64,000 bases of DNA. Source: Paenibacillus sp. R14(2021) (GTDB lineage Bacteria > Bacillota > Bacilli > Paenibacillales > Paenibacillaceae). A program made the translations under genes and the position numbers. Location: assembly GCF_019431355.1 (NCBI RefSeq), contig NZ_CP080269.1:1426001-1490000 (forward strand), in the 5' to 3' direction. How positions within the stretch are numbered: the stretch's first letter is position 1; each line of letters opens with the position of its first letter. Below are positions 9,374 through 18,518 of this stretch, piece after piece. A model generated the notes under the pieces. It did no database searches. It was given only the letters and a program-made list of their open reading frames with translations, and was not told the origin of the DNA.

Positions 9374-10351
9374 TTAAAAGTTGATCACTTGGTTAACGGC
9401 TTTAACGATGCGCGCCGTGCTTGGCAGCCAAGCATCCTCCACCTGTGCAAATGGATAAACCGTATCCGGACCTGCAACGCGAAGCACTGGAGCTTCCAGA
9501 TGAAGAATAGCATTCTCGTTAATTTGAGCGATGATTTCGGCAGCAGCGCCAGAAGTTTTTTGGGCTTCCTGCACCACGATCGCGCGGTTTGTTTTCTTAA
9601 TCGATGCTACGATCGTTTCGATATCAAGCGGAACCAATGTACGCAGATCGATAACCTCTGCTTTAATGCCGCTCTTCTCCAGCTCGTCTGCAGCTTTCAC
9701 CGCTGTATGAACCATAAGTCCGTAAGCGATGATCGTTACATCCGATCCTTCGCGTACAACATTCGCTTTACCGATCTCAACCGTGTAAGCTTCCTCAGGT
9801 ACTTCAGCGCGGAAAGCATGATACAGGTTCAAGTGTTCCATGAAGAATACCGGATCGTTATCGCGGATCGCCGCAACAAGAAGGCCCTTAGCATCATAAG
9901 GATTGGAAGGAACAATAACTTTAATACCTGGCGTTTGGATCGCCAAGCCTTCAAGCGAATCCGTGTGCAGCTCAGCCGCTTTAACGCCGCCGCCGAAAGG
10001 CGTGCGGAAAACGATCGGCGAGTTGTAACGGCCGCCGGAACGGTAACGCATCCGGGCTGCTTGAACGAACATTTGGTCAAGCGCTTCGTAGATAAAACCA
10101 ACAAACTGAATCTCGGCAACCGGTCGGAAGCCTTGAATCCCCATACCTACAGCCATCCCTGCAATCGCGGATTCGGCCAGCGGCGTATCGAATACGCGGT
10201 CTTCGCCAAATTCGCCTTGCAAGCCTTCCGTCGCACGGAATACACCGCCGACTTTACCGACGTCTTCACCGAAAATGTATACGTTCGGGTCGTTTTTCAG
10301 CTCCACGCGCATTGCATCGCGGATCGCTTCTTTCATATTCATTTGAGCCAT
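9374..10351 (-). CDS. pdhB: Pyruvate dehydrogenase E1 component, beta subunit
   Basis: Pairs with PdhA to form the thiamine-diphosphate-dependent E1 that decarboxylates pyruvate. The 325 residues match the family. FGEDVGKVGGVFRATEGL and FDTPLAESAIAGMAVGMG carry the TPP-activating glutamate region, and VIDLRTLVPLDIETI and VVQEAQKTSGAAAEI belong to the transketolase C-terminal domain. GGAGG lies well placed before the ATG. It is 41 bases downstream of pdhA in the same operon. Confidence 0.97.
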   Translation of the reverse strand: MAQMNMKEAIRDAMRVELKNDPNVYIFGEDVGKVGGVFRATEGLQGEFGEDRVFDTPLAESAIAGMAVGMGIQGFRPVAEIQFVGFIYEALDQMFVQAARMRYRSGGRYNSPIVFRTPFGGGVKAAELHTDSLEGLAIQTPGIKVIVPSNPYDAKGLLVAAIRDNDPVFFMEHLNLYHAFRAEVPEEAYTVEIGKANVVREGSDVTIIAYGLMVHTAVKAADELEKSGIKAEVIDLRTLVPLDIETIVASIKKTNRAIVVQEAQKTSGAAAEIIAQINENAILHLEAPVLRVAGPDTVYPFAQVEDAWLPSTARIVKAVNQVINF

Positions 10352-10392
10352 TGTCGCGAGTTCCTCCTTAGCTTGCTTCTATAGTCATCCCA

Positions 10393-11543
<1,151 letters not shown>

Positions 11544-11615
11544 AGCATAAAGCACTAAAAACCCTAGTACTTCGTCATATTTTCTTAATATTTCTGCTAA
11601 ATTGTATATGTAACA

Positions 11616-11636
11616 GTACTATATTATTGATAGTAC
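11616..11636. promoter_or_regulatory. Dyad GTACTAT-N7-ATAGTAC in the pdhA/esterase divergent region
   Basis: A perfect 7-bp inverted repeat around an AT-rich 7-base centre, lying between the divergent pdhA and esterase genes. It could be an operator; no regulator is identified and there is no T-run to suggest a terminator. Confidence 0.3.
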
Positions 11637-11742
11637 AGCATAATACAACAGAGTCCGCTTCCCACCAGTTAACCACTGAATATCTCCCTTTTGTTTGCCC
11701 AATGCAGCACGAAACCATGCAGGAAAAAAGGAGTTTTGCCAG

Positions 11743-12483
11743 ATGACAGACGATCGTTATTTGAAGAGAACCATCGTGAAGGAAGTCGTAAGCAGTCGTT
11801 ATTTGCCTGAGGGCTCCCGCAGTCTTCGCATTTATCTGCCTCCCGGTTACAATGAAGTACTCAGCTATCCGGTCGTCTATTGCCAGGACGGCGAGCAATT
11901 TTTCAATTTCGGCCGTATCGCGACAATTGCCAATCAATTGATTCTCGACGAAGGCATCGAACCTTTCATTATCGTCGGCGTTGAGGTAGATCTGAAGCAT
12001 CGCACAGCCGAATATGCGCCGGACGGCGAACGCCACGGCACCTATGTATCTTTCTTCGGGGAAGAGCTTGTCCCTTATATTGAAGGGCATTACCCCGTTC
12101 GTCGCGAATCTGAATCTCGCATCCTTGCCGGCGATTCGCTGGGCGGATCCGTCAGCTTCCATATCGCGCTGGCGTATCCCAATATGTTCCATCAAATTAT
12201 TTCCTTCTCCGGTGCTTTTTATCCGGTATCGCAGCGAATCGCCGAACGGGAGAGCGATCTCAGCAAGCTCGTATTGTATATGATTGTCGGCTTGCAGGAA
12301 ACGGCTTTCAAAGCTGACCGGGGCATCTTTAATTTCGTGGAGATGAACCGCGATATGCGCAAGATATTGGAGGACCGCGGCGCTCAAACCATCTATGGCG
12401 AGCATGACGGCGACCATATTTGGGGCTTCTGGCAGAAGTTTATTCCTGAGGCGCTTCGAACCTTCCTGTTAACCGAGAGCTGA
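11743..12483 (+). CDS. Esterase family alpha/beta hydrolase
   Basis: A 246-residue protein of the putative-esterase (esterase D/enterochelin esterase-like) family. SRSLRIYLPPGYNEVLSYPVVYCQDG is the family's typical opening, AGDSLGGSVSFHIAL holds the nucleophile serine in a G-D-S-L-G elbow, and EHDGDHIWGFWQKFIPEAL supplies the histidine. AAAAAGGAG precedes the ATG at 11743. One of only three plus-strand genes, divergent from pdhA and converging on the tyrosine phosphatase. The substrate is unknown. Confidence 0.9.
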   Translation: MTDDRYLKRTIVKEVVSSRYLPEGSRSLRIYLPPGYNEVLSYPVVYCQDGEQFFNFGRIATIANQLILDEGIEPFIIVGVEVDLKHRTAEYAPDGERHGTYVSFFGEELVPYIEGHYPVRRESESRILAGDSLGGSVSFHIALAYPNMFHQIISFSGAFYPVSQRIAERESDLSKLVLYMIVGLQETAFKADRGIFNFVEMNRDMRKILEDRGAQTIYGEHDGDHIWGFWQKFIPEALRTFLLTES

Positions 12484-12546
12484 ACAACAACGGTTGGAGA
12501 AACATTCGTCAGTTCCGTGGGTTGAGTCACCTAGCTATAATTAAGA

Positions 12547-12598
12547 AAGGAGCAGTAACCTTCGTCATATTACATGACCGAAGGGACTGCTCCTTTTG
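12547..12598. terminator. Bidirectional terminator between esterase and tyrosine phosphatase
   Basis: Arms AAGGAGCAGT and ACTGCTCCTT, with inner CTTCG/CGAAG pairing, form a long hairpin between two converging genes. It is followed by CTTTTG on the plus strand and by TTTCTT on the minus strand. Confidence 0.8.
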
Positions 12599-12614
12599 TC
12601 AACAAATCGAGCTG

Positions 12615-13091
12615 TTAGGCATGATGTGCTTCCATAATTCGGGCCAGCAGGTTTCTGCAGCCTTGATCGATCAGTTCATATACCTGCTCGAAATTGCCGG
12701 TATAGTAAGGGTCAGGAACGTCATCGCTTTCATGATCCGGCAGTAAATCCATGAATTTGAACACTTTGGCGTTGCCGTCCGATTTGCTTCCGAATACGGC
12801 TCTCACATCCCGTTCGTTGCTGGAATCCATGCAAACGATGTAATCGAAGTTAGAGTAGTCGTCAAGCAACACTTGTCGAGCTCGGATGCCTTCGTAAGAA
12901 ATGCCGTACTCGTCGAGCAGCTTACGGGTTCCTTCATGCGGCGGCTTGCACAGATGCCAGTCGCCCGTTCCTGCCGAGTCTGCCTCAATGCGGTCTTCTA
13001 CGTGCAGTTCCTTTACTTGATGGCGGAAAACCGCTTCCGCCATCGGCGAACGGCAAATATTGCCGAGACAAACAAACAAAACGCGTATCAT
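12615..13091 (-). CDS. Low-molecular-weight protein-tyrosine phosphatase
   Basis: A 158-residue cytoplasmic phosphatase. The N-terminal P-loop VCLGNICRSP gives the CX5R signature (Cys8, Arg14), and the general-acid aspartate lies in DDVPDPYYTGNF. Length and motifs fit the YfkJ/PtpA group rather than the arginine phosphatase YwlE, but the substrate cannot be decided from sequence. Its ATG overlaps the stop of the upstream TRIC-like gene (ATGA), so the two are translationally coupled. Confidence 0.93.
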   Translation of the reverse strand: MIRVLFVCLGNICRSPMAEAVFRHQVKELHVEDRIEADSAGTGDWHLCKPPHEGTRKLLDEYGISYEGIRARQVLLDDYSNFDYIVCMDSSNERDVRAVFGSKSDGNAKVFKFMDLLPDHESDDVPDPYYTGNFEQVYELIDQGCRNLLARIMEAHHA

Positions 13092-13786
13092 TGATGTTCC
13101 CCTTCCACTTGCTCGTTTTTTGCTGCAGCCGCTCGTTTCTCATCGGTATGCACCGATTGCGCAAGCGCGAATTTGAGCGATCTCCTTGGCAATCGCCAGT
13201 CATAATGAACCGATAGCATACGGAACACGATAACGACGCCAAACAGAATGAGCAGCTCCAGCGGGGTCTTCAGCCAGCCTAAGCCGATAACCGCCCCTGC
13301 GGCCATTGCCCATACGGCATAGATTTCATCACGCAGCACAAGCGGCTTTCGTCCCGCCAGCACATCGCGGATTATTCCGCCGCCGATCCCTGTCAGCATG
13401 GCTGCCACGATGCATGCGCTGATTGGATATTTGCCGGCTGCATAAAGCGCGCCTTGAATGGCAAACGCCGACAGCCCGATCGCATCGAAGAAGGCTTCGC
13501 TCTTCTTCCAGGTTTGAAGCCATTTCACAGGAAGCACGAATGCGATGGTCATGGCGATGACAGCCGTCTTCAGCAGCATGCCCTGAGTCCAAATCGTCGT
13601 GATTGGAATGCCGATCAAGAGATTCCGGACGATCCCGCCGCCGAAGGCCGTTACTAGCCCCAGCACGTAAACGCCCAAAATATCATACTCTTCCTCCATT
13701 GCCACAATCGCGCCGCTCATCGCAAATGCGATCGTACCGATAATGCTGAACACTGTAAAAATGTCCATGTTAACGCCAAGATTCAT
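13088..13786 (-). CDS. TRIC-like cation channel family membrane protein (YicG/YvgT, UPF0126)
   Basis: A 232-residue integral membrane protein with about seven hydrophobic segments arranged as two related halves. Glycine-rich VTAFGGGIVRNLLIG and MLTGIGGGIIRDVLAG are the duplicated signature of the bacterial TRIC/UPF0126 family, trimeric channels passing monovalent cations. I chose ATG at 13786 because GGAGG lies 9 bases upstream; the longer frame has no ribosome site. The charged C-terminal tail follows the last membrane segment. It overlaps the downstream phosphatase gene by 4 bases. Confidence 0.88.
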   Translation of the reverse strand: MNLGVNMDIFTVFSIIGTIAFAMSGAIVAMEEEYDILGVYVLGLVTAFGGGIVRNLLIGIPITTIWTQGMLLKTAVIAMTIAFVLPVKWLQTWKKSEAFFDAIGLSAFAIQGALYAAGKYPISACIVAAMLTGIGGGIIRDVLAGRKPLVLRDEIYAVWAMAAGAVIGLGWLKTPLELLILFGVVIVFRMLSVHYDWRLPRRSLKFALAQSVHTDEKRAAAAKNEQVEGEHQ

Positions 13787-13909
13787 CTCATGTTGCCTCC
13801 GCCAGCGGTGTACGTTTCTTAAGTCCTTACTCATTTTAGCCGCGGCCGCCGCAATCTTCAAGCGTTAGTTTGTTCGGATTCCGATATAGATTGCGATTTC
13901 GGTCCATCG

Positions 13910-15889
13910 TCATTTAACGGAATCTTCGTCGGTAGGCGTAACAATGGTCAGTCCCGGCACGTATTTGCGCCCCATCAGCTTGCGCGTCTTCCGATTCGCC
14001 TTGGTGTCAAATACGATATCCATATCATACCCGCCTTCCGGATAAAGCTCCGTGTTCGGAATGTAGAGCGAGAGCCGTTTCCGGTTGAAGGCCATTTTGT
14101 TCTTCTGTACTTGCACGATGACTTCTCCCCGCTCGTTCGCCGTTTGGAAGACGATTCCCGTTCGTTTCAACGGGTAGATCCAGACGCAGTCCCCGACTTC
14201 GAATGGCCGCTTCTTCCGTTCATCCCCTTCGGATTGAGTCGGAATGGACTCTACTGCCGTCTTCCCCTGGGTGCGAGCCGGTGAACTCGTTGCTGCTTCC
14301 AGCGGCGCTTTCACGAAGCTTGCTTCGGTAGGGTGGGGCAAGTCGCTTTGTTCAGGAGGCTGCAGCGTCCTGCGGACCCGCTCCTCCGCACGCTGCACGA
14401 CGCATTCCGGAAGCCCGAACCGTCTGGCGATCGCAAACGCATAGCTATCCCCTGCCTCGCCGACTTCGAGCTTATATTGCGGCTTAAGTGTTGCTGTATC
14501 GAAGGTCATGCGCGCATTCGTGCAGCCGTCGACGACAGCCGCGAATCGCTTGATTTCATTAAAATGCGTCGTCGCCGCCGCAAGCGAGCGCCGCTGCAGT
14601 AATTCCTCCAGCACCGCGATAGAGAGTGCGATTCCTTCCCCTGGGTCCGTACCGGCTGCCAATTCATCGAGCAGAATTAAGGAACGGCTGTTGGCCGCCC
14701 GCAGCATCTCGCCAAGCGCAACCATATGCGCCGAGAAGGTGCTGAGCGATTGCTCGATGCTCTGCCCGTCTCCGACATCAGCAAAGATCGTTTGAAACAC
14801 GCCGAGTTCCGATCCGGCTTCAGCCGGAATGAGCAGACCCGCTTGACTCATCAAAGCAAAGAGTCCGATCGTCTTCAGCGCAACTGTTTTGCCGCCCGTA
14901 TTCGGTCCCGTAATGATCAGCTGCCGCCAATCGCGGCCAATCTCGACCGTCAGGGGCACCGCCTTCTCGCCCAGCAGCGGATGTCTTGCCCCAACGAGCC
15001 GGATATACGGCTTATCCGCGATAACCGGATGGATGCCTCCGTAGCTTCTGGACAATTTACCTCTCGCGAAAATAAAATCAAACGCCGCCATCGCTTCAAC
15101 ATTCCAGCTGAACTGGCTGCCATGCGCTTCCGCCAGATCCGAGAGCTGCGACAGAATCTGCGTCCGCTCGCGCTCCTCCTCACTCTTCCACATCTGCCAT
15201 TCTGCCTGCAGTTCGGCTACGTCCACGGGCTCGACGAACAAGGTTTGGCCGCTTGCGGATTCATCCCAGACCGTACCCGGCACCTGCTTCCGAAGATCGC
15301 GCCGGACCGGAATGACGAAGTGCCCATTCCGCTTGCTGACGAGCTGCTCCTGCAGCGCGCTCTTGTATTTCCCAAGCAGCTGGCCAAGCTTGCGCTCGAT
15401 TCGATCTTCCGCAGCGGCGAGATGCCTTCTAATATCGGCAAGCGCCGGGCTTGCTTGGTCTGTGAGCACGCCGTGACGAATGCAGCGGACCAGCTCCTTC
15501 ACCAGCTCCGGGCAGTCATGCATGGAATCCGCATAGCTGCTTATCGTAGGTGCGCTCACGCGCTTGCTGTCCATGTAGCGCTTCATCTGCGCAACCGCCG
15601 CGAGCCAGGCAGCCAATTGGCCAAGCTCCTGCTCCGAATAGATCTTGCCTTTACCCAGCAGCGCCATGAACGGCTCAATGCCATCCATTGCCGACAGCGG
15701 CACGCTCGCGCCTGTACTCAGCAGGCGGGCAGCCTCCTCCGTTTCCTGCAGCCAGGCTGTCACCTGCGCCGCATGCGTGCTCGGCACATGGCGTTCGACT
15801 AACGCTCTGCCTGCACCCGATACCGTGTACCCCGCCAGCATGTCTTTCATTTTATGAAACTCTAATTTTATCAGGGTCGATGGATTCAT
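13910..15889 (-). CDS. MutS2-type ATPase lacking the Smr nuclease domain
   Basis: A 659-residue MutS-family protein of MutS2 architecture: core/clamp helices (residues 1-280), then an ABC-type ATPase with Walker A ITGPNTGGKTVALKTIGL, LILLDELAAGTDPGEG (Walker B) and ATTHFNEIK, a coiled region, and a KOW-like segment (FEVGDCVWIYPLKRTGIV). Full MutS2 is about 785 residues and ends in an Smr nuclease domain; this protein stops about 100 residues short, after GRKYVPGLTIVTP. The frame extends upstream, but ATG at 15889 is the family start and a terminator interrupts the upstream region. It could act in recombination control or ribosome rescue, as MutS2 does, without cutting. Confidence 0.88.
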   Translation of the reverse strand: MNPSTLIKLEFHKMKDMLAGYTVSGAGRALVERHVPSTHAAQVTAWLQETEEAARLLSTGASVPLSAMDGIEPFMALLGKGKIYSEQELGQLAAWLAAVAQMKRYMDSKRVSAPTISSYADSMHDCPELVKELVRCIRHGVLTDQASPALADIRRHLAAAEDRIERKLGQLLGKYKSALQEQLVSKRNGHFVIPVRRDLRKQVPGTVWDESASGQTLFVEPVDVAELQAEWQMWKSEEERERTQILSQLSDLAEAHGSQFSWNVEAMAAFDFIFARGKLSRSYGGIHPVIADKPYIRLVGARHPLLGEKAVPLTVEIGRDWRQLIITGPNTGGKTVALKTIGLFALMSQAGLLIPAEAGSELGVFQTIFADVGDGQSIEQSLSTFSAHMVALGEMLRAANSRSLILLDELAAGTDPGEGIALSIAVLEELLQRRSLAAATTHFNEIKRFAAVVDGCTNARMTFDTATLKPQYKLEVGEAGDSYAFAIARRFGLPECVVQRAEERVRRTLQPPEQSDLPHPTEASFVKAPLEAATSSPARTQGKTAVESIPTQSEGDERKKRPFEVGDCVWIYPLKRTGIVFQTANERGEVIVQVQKNKMAFNRKRLSLYIPNTELYPEGGYDMDIVFDTKANRKTRKLMGRKYVPGLTIVTPTDEDSVK

Positions 15890-15927
15890 TTCGCGGATCC
15901 CGTCCTTTTCTATTCTTATCGATAAAT

Positions 15928-15969
15928 AAAAAAAACAGGAACAGAACGCATACGCATTCCATTCCTGTT
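15928..15969 (-). terminator. Strong hairpin plus T8 just upstream of mutS2-like gene
   Basis: On the minus strand, AACAGGAA/TTCCTGTT and an inner GAATGC/GCGTTC form a 14-bp interrupted stem with a GTAT loop, followed directly by eight T. It lies about 40 bases before the mutS2-like ATG, so it is either a second terminator after the structured RNA or an attenuator of that gene. Confidence 0.7.
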
Positions 15970-16029
15970 CTGGGACAACGGCATTCGGCCGAGACCTCTC
16001 CCATAAGAGCGAAAGGATCCCGAACAAAC

Positions 16030-16054
16030 AAAAAGCGTGCTCGAAGAGCACGCT
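16030..16054 (-). terminator. Terminator of the structured RNA
   Basis: A perfect 9-bp stem AGCGTGCTC/GAGCACGCT with a three-base loop, followed by TTTTTG on the minus strand. It closes the RNA transcription unit starting near 16271. Confidence 0.85.
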
Positions 16055-16067
16055 AATTTACCGTCCA

Positions 16068-16260
16068 GCAGGAGGAAATTGTCATGTTCTTAACTCATTG
16101 GCGACAGAAGCTGGAGCATCCATAACAAGATAAACCTGCGCAAACCGCGCAAGCCTTCCGTACAGGTTCATTCCGTTCTGTCCCTGGCAGCCCTACAGGC
16201 TCCAGGTTCTATCCAATTTAGAAGTTAAGAACACCGACACACATTAAAATTTCCCCTTAC
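16068..16260 (-). ncRNA. ssrS: Structured ncRNA, probable 6S RNA
   Basis: No protein frame fits this 440-base gap, but the minus strand can fold into one long interrupted rod of about 190 nt. Outermost GGGGAAATT pairs with AATTTCCTC. Then come a perfect 10-bp stem GTTCTTAACT/AGTTAAGAAC, ATTGG/CCAAT, CTGGAGC/GCTCCAG, a large central asymmetric bubble, ATGAACCTG/CAGGTTTAT (9 pairs), and a terminal TGCGC/GCGCA hairpin. Rod shape, central bubble and length are hallmarks of 6S RNA, which mimics an open promoter to sequester RNA polymerase. It has its own promoter (16278-16307) and terminator (16030-16054). The fold is seen; the 6S identity is inferred. Confidence 0.62.
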
Positions 16261-16277
16261 TGCTTAAAGTTACCTTT

Positions 16278-16307
16278 ATTTTAGCGGTTGGCAGCAGCCA
16301 AAGTCAA
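16278..16307 (-). promoter_or_regulatory. Sigma-A-like promoter of the structured RNA
   Basis: -35 TTGACT (16302-16307) and -10 TAAAAT (16278-16283) with an 18-base spacer, minus strand. The predicted start is near 16271, giving a primary transcript of about 240 nt. Confidence 0.7.
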
Positions 16308-16330
16308 GCGGCATACGCCCAGCCAACTTC

Positions 16331-17107
16331 TTAATCCACTGAGAGCTTAAGCCCCGTCCATGCGAATGACGCGCTGCCCGGCAGCCCGTAATCCCGGCCA
16401 ATGTCGATATCATGCGACATATGGGTAAACCATGTCCTCCCGGGCTTCAGCTGCCCGATGAGCGCAAGGGCTTCCTTCACATCGTAAACGGAACGCGTCT
16501 CGAATGGATAAGGCTCTTCGTAGAAGCTCGTACCGAGAATGAGCAGATCCAAGTCCCGCAGGGGCTCCAGCTCTTCGCCCTGCAGCGCAATCGAATCGGA
16601 GCAGTAAGCGAAGCTTCTTCCCATCGCGGCATGTGTGAAACGAAACGCGTGCGCGTACCCGTTCTTGCCGTGGTTGACCTTCCAGCAGTGTACTTCCCAG
16701 CCGCCGAAGGCAAGCGGTCCGTCGATCGGGTGAAAATCGATCTGAGACCGCAGCCAAGGGAACCGAATCAGAATCTCCTCAATGACGGCCGGCATGGCGT
16801 ACGCTTTCCCTCTGCTGCCCAGCCATCTGCACATATCTGCGTATTCCGGCAGTCCGGCAATATGATCGAAATGTGCATGCGTCAGCAGCAGCCCGTCGAT
16901 CCGGCGCAATGAAGCTGCTTCCATTCCGCTGCGCCAATCCGGCCCGCAATCGATCAACATCGTGCCGAACGCTGCATCGGTCAGCTGCACAAGCGAGCGG
17001 AATCTGCGGTTGACGCCGCTGCTTCTTGCCTCCTCGCAAACCTCGCAGGAGCAGTAGACCCGAGGAACGCCCATGGCATCCCCCGTTCCCCAAAATGTGA
17101 TATCCAC
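16331..17107 (-). CDS. PhnP-like metallo-beta-lactamase-fold hydrolase
   Basis: A 258-residue metal-dependent phosphodiesterase-like protein. THAHFDHIAGL (His77, His79, Asp81, His82) is the two-metal motif of the fold. Near the N terminus Cys19, Cys21 and Cys24 form the CxCxxC structural zinc site characteristic of PhnP, a cyclic-phosphate phosphodiesterase. No phn (C-P lyase) genes are nearby, so the substrate is uncertain. The start is GTG behind AGGAGAGGGG. It precedes the structured RNA. Confidence 0.88.
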   Translation of the reverse strand: MDITFWGTGDAMGVPRVYCSCEVCEEARSSGVNRRFRSLVQLTDAAFGTMLIDCGPDWRSGMEAASLRRIDGLLLTHAHFDHIAGLPEYADMCRWLGSRGKAYAMPAVIEEILIRFPWLRSQIDFHPIDGPLAFGGWEVHCWKVNHGKNGYAHAFRFTHAAMGRSFAYCSDSIALQGEELEPLRDLDLLILGTSFYEEPYPFETRSVYDVKEALALIGQLKPGRTWFTHMSHDIDIGRDYGLPGSASFAWTGLKLSVD

Positions 17108-17128
17108 GGAATCCAGCCCCTCTCCTGT

Positions 17129-17797
17129 TTACAGCGGAAGCAGCCGCAGCGTTTTTTCGTTCTTTAGCTGCTCGATCATAGCGTACCACTCGTCCGGTTT
17201 GTTTGGCAGCGCGGAATAATAATCCGTCAAGAAAGCCGTCACGAGCGAAGCATCGAGCTCCGTACGTTCCTCGTCTGCCGGAAGGAAACTGAGGTTCAAG
17301 CCGCCTACAGCCGAACCGTCTTCTTCCCAAGATGGATGCACATAAGGGAAATCCAGCCGCATATAGCCGATATGCGAAAGCACTTCCCGGCGTACATACG
17401 GACTCATCGGGTAGATGCCACCGAAGGTATGGGAAGCTTGAACAGGGTCGTAGATTTCAGCGAACATACCTAGCGATACCGTACCGCTCTGCTCCGCAAG
17501 CTTCTCCAGATCCTTCGCGCGGCTTCGCATGAGGAAACGTCCTATGCCAAGGCCGGGACGGCCGACGATCGTAAAATCCGTCATCGCAACCCGGAGCTTC
17601 GGGTAATAGCGGTATTCAGTTGTCCCTACGACCTCTCCTTCATGTACGGCAACATACACATGGAGACTCGGATCCTCCAGCGGCGCGCGCCATTTATCAA
17701 AGGCCAGCACTTCTTCAGGCGGGAAGATGTTTTTCATCAATTCATGCAGCTTGGCAAACAGGGGATTATCGATCGATTGAATACGAATATAGTCCAA
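17129..17797 (-). CDS. GNAT-family N-acetyltransferase
   Basis: A 222-residue protein with a GNAT core: VYVAVHEGEVVGTTEYRYYP is the central strand pair, and VGRPGLGIGRFLMRS is the acetyl-CoA pyrophosphate loop (usual form Q/RxxGxG/A). The substrate is unknown. It uses a TTG start with GAGGAG upstream and lies 37 bases after a second, unrelated GNAT gene; both follow a nitrilase-family hydrolase gene. The C-terminal ~50 residues (LSFLPADEERTELDAS onward) extend beyond the minimal domain. Confidence 0.82.
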   Translation of the reverse strand: MDYIRIQSIDNPLFAKLHELMKNIFPPEEVLAFDKWRAPLEDPSLHVYVAVHEGEVVGTTEYRYYPKLRVAMTDFTIVGRPGLGIGRFLMRSRAKDLEKLAEQSGTVSLGMFAEIYDPVQASHTFGGIYPMSPYVRREVLSHIGYMRLDFPYVHPSWEEDGSAVGGLNLSFLPADEERTELDASLVTAFLTDYYSALPNKPDEWYAMIEQLKNEKTLRLLPL

Positions 17798-17834
17798 AAA
17801 TATCGCTCCTCTATGCGTTCGTTGACATCCATCT

Positions 17835-18494
17835 TCATCGGAAAGGATTCTTCCACTCCATCAAAGCGGCATAATTACAGGATTCTTCGTCTTCCAAATA
17901 ATGAGCGGCAACGCCGACCGGCATACGTCCGCAGCGAAGCAGGAAAGAGATGACAGGATCACGGTATTCCCCGGCAACGATACCTGCCAGATATTGTTCA
18001 GGCGATACGTGATCCGCGTAACGATGATAGCTCGGCATCCGGCCGCCGCCTAGAAGTCTTCGCATTCCCTGATGCACGACAAGCTCGTACATGGACTGCA
18101 GGAGCCATTTACCGATTCCCGCCTTACGCAGCTCGGGGATAACGCAGATATCTACGATGTACAATGTTTCCCCTTGGGGATCATGATTGCGAATATAACC
18201 ATTGTCTGTGATGGAGGCCCAGGTGTGGTTTCCCAAGAGCTGTTCATCGCCTATTCTTAGGCCGGTAATGGAACCGATTAACCGTCCGTTCATCTCCGCG
18301 CAGAGCGCACCATCCGGAAATAACGTTACATGCTGAAGAAGCTGTGCTTCATTCCACCATAGCTCGGACGGAAAAGGCGGCGGGAAGCTCGCTTGCTGGA
18401 TTGCAATCATGCCCGCGAAGTCGGCAGCGGTATAGTTGCGAATGACGATTTCGACGGGGCTGCCATCCGCGTACACAATGAGCTGTTTAAACAA
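17835..18494 (-). CDS. GNAT acetyltransferase corresponding to the N-terminal half of YhcX
   Basis: A 219-residue acetyltransferase whose sequence closely follows, from memory, the GNAT half of Bacillus subtilis YhcX: HTWASITDNGYIRNHDPQG, LGGGRMPSYHRYADHVSPEQY and YAALMEWKNP all have counterparts there. The acetyl-CoA loop is ELRKAGIGKWLL. In YhcX this domain is fused in front of a nitrilase-family hydrolase; here the hydrolase is a separate gene immediately upstream (18519-19382). TTG start at 18494 behind GAGGAGG. The two probably act in one pathway or complex; the substrate is unknown. Confidence 0.88.
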   Translation of the reverse strand: MFKQLIVYADGSPVEIVIRNYTAADFAGMIAIQQASFPPPFPSELWWNEAQLLQHVTLFPDGALCAEMNGRLIGSITGLRIGDEQLLGNHTWASITDNGYIRNHDPQGETLYIVDICVIPELRKAGIGKWLLQSMYELVVHQGMRRLLGGGRMPSYHRYADHVSPEQYLAGIVAGEYRDPVISFLLRCGRMPVGVAAHYLEDEESCNYAALMEWKNPFR

Positions 18495-18518
18495 ACGACT
18501 TCCTCCTCGCCAGGGGAA

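Noticed and set aside
11575-12417. A 280-residue minus-strand frame opposite the esterase
   Set aside because: The plus-strand esterase has a GDSLGG nucleophile motif, a good ribosome site and a terminator; the opposite frame has none of these.
14726-15802. A 358-residue plus-strand frame opposite the mutS2-like gene
   Set aside because: An antisense shadow: Arg/His/Leu-rich, no motifs, no ribosome site.
16068-16260. SRP RNA, tmRNA or T-box leader as alternatives for the structured RNA
   Set aside because: No SRP GGAAGCAG/Alu-type signature was found, no tmRNA tag frame or tRNA-like ends, and no T-box sequence or aminoacyl-tRNA synthetase gene downstream.
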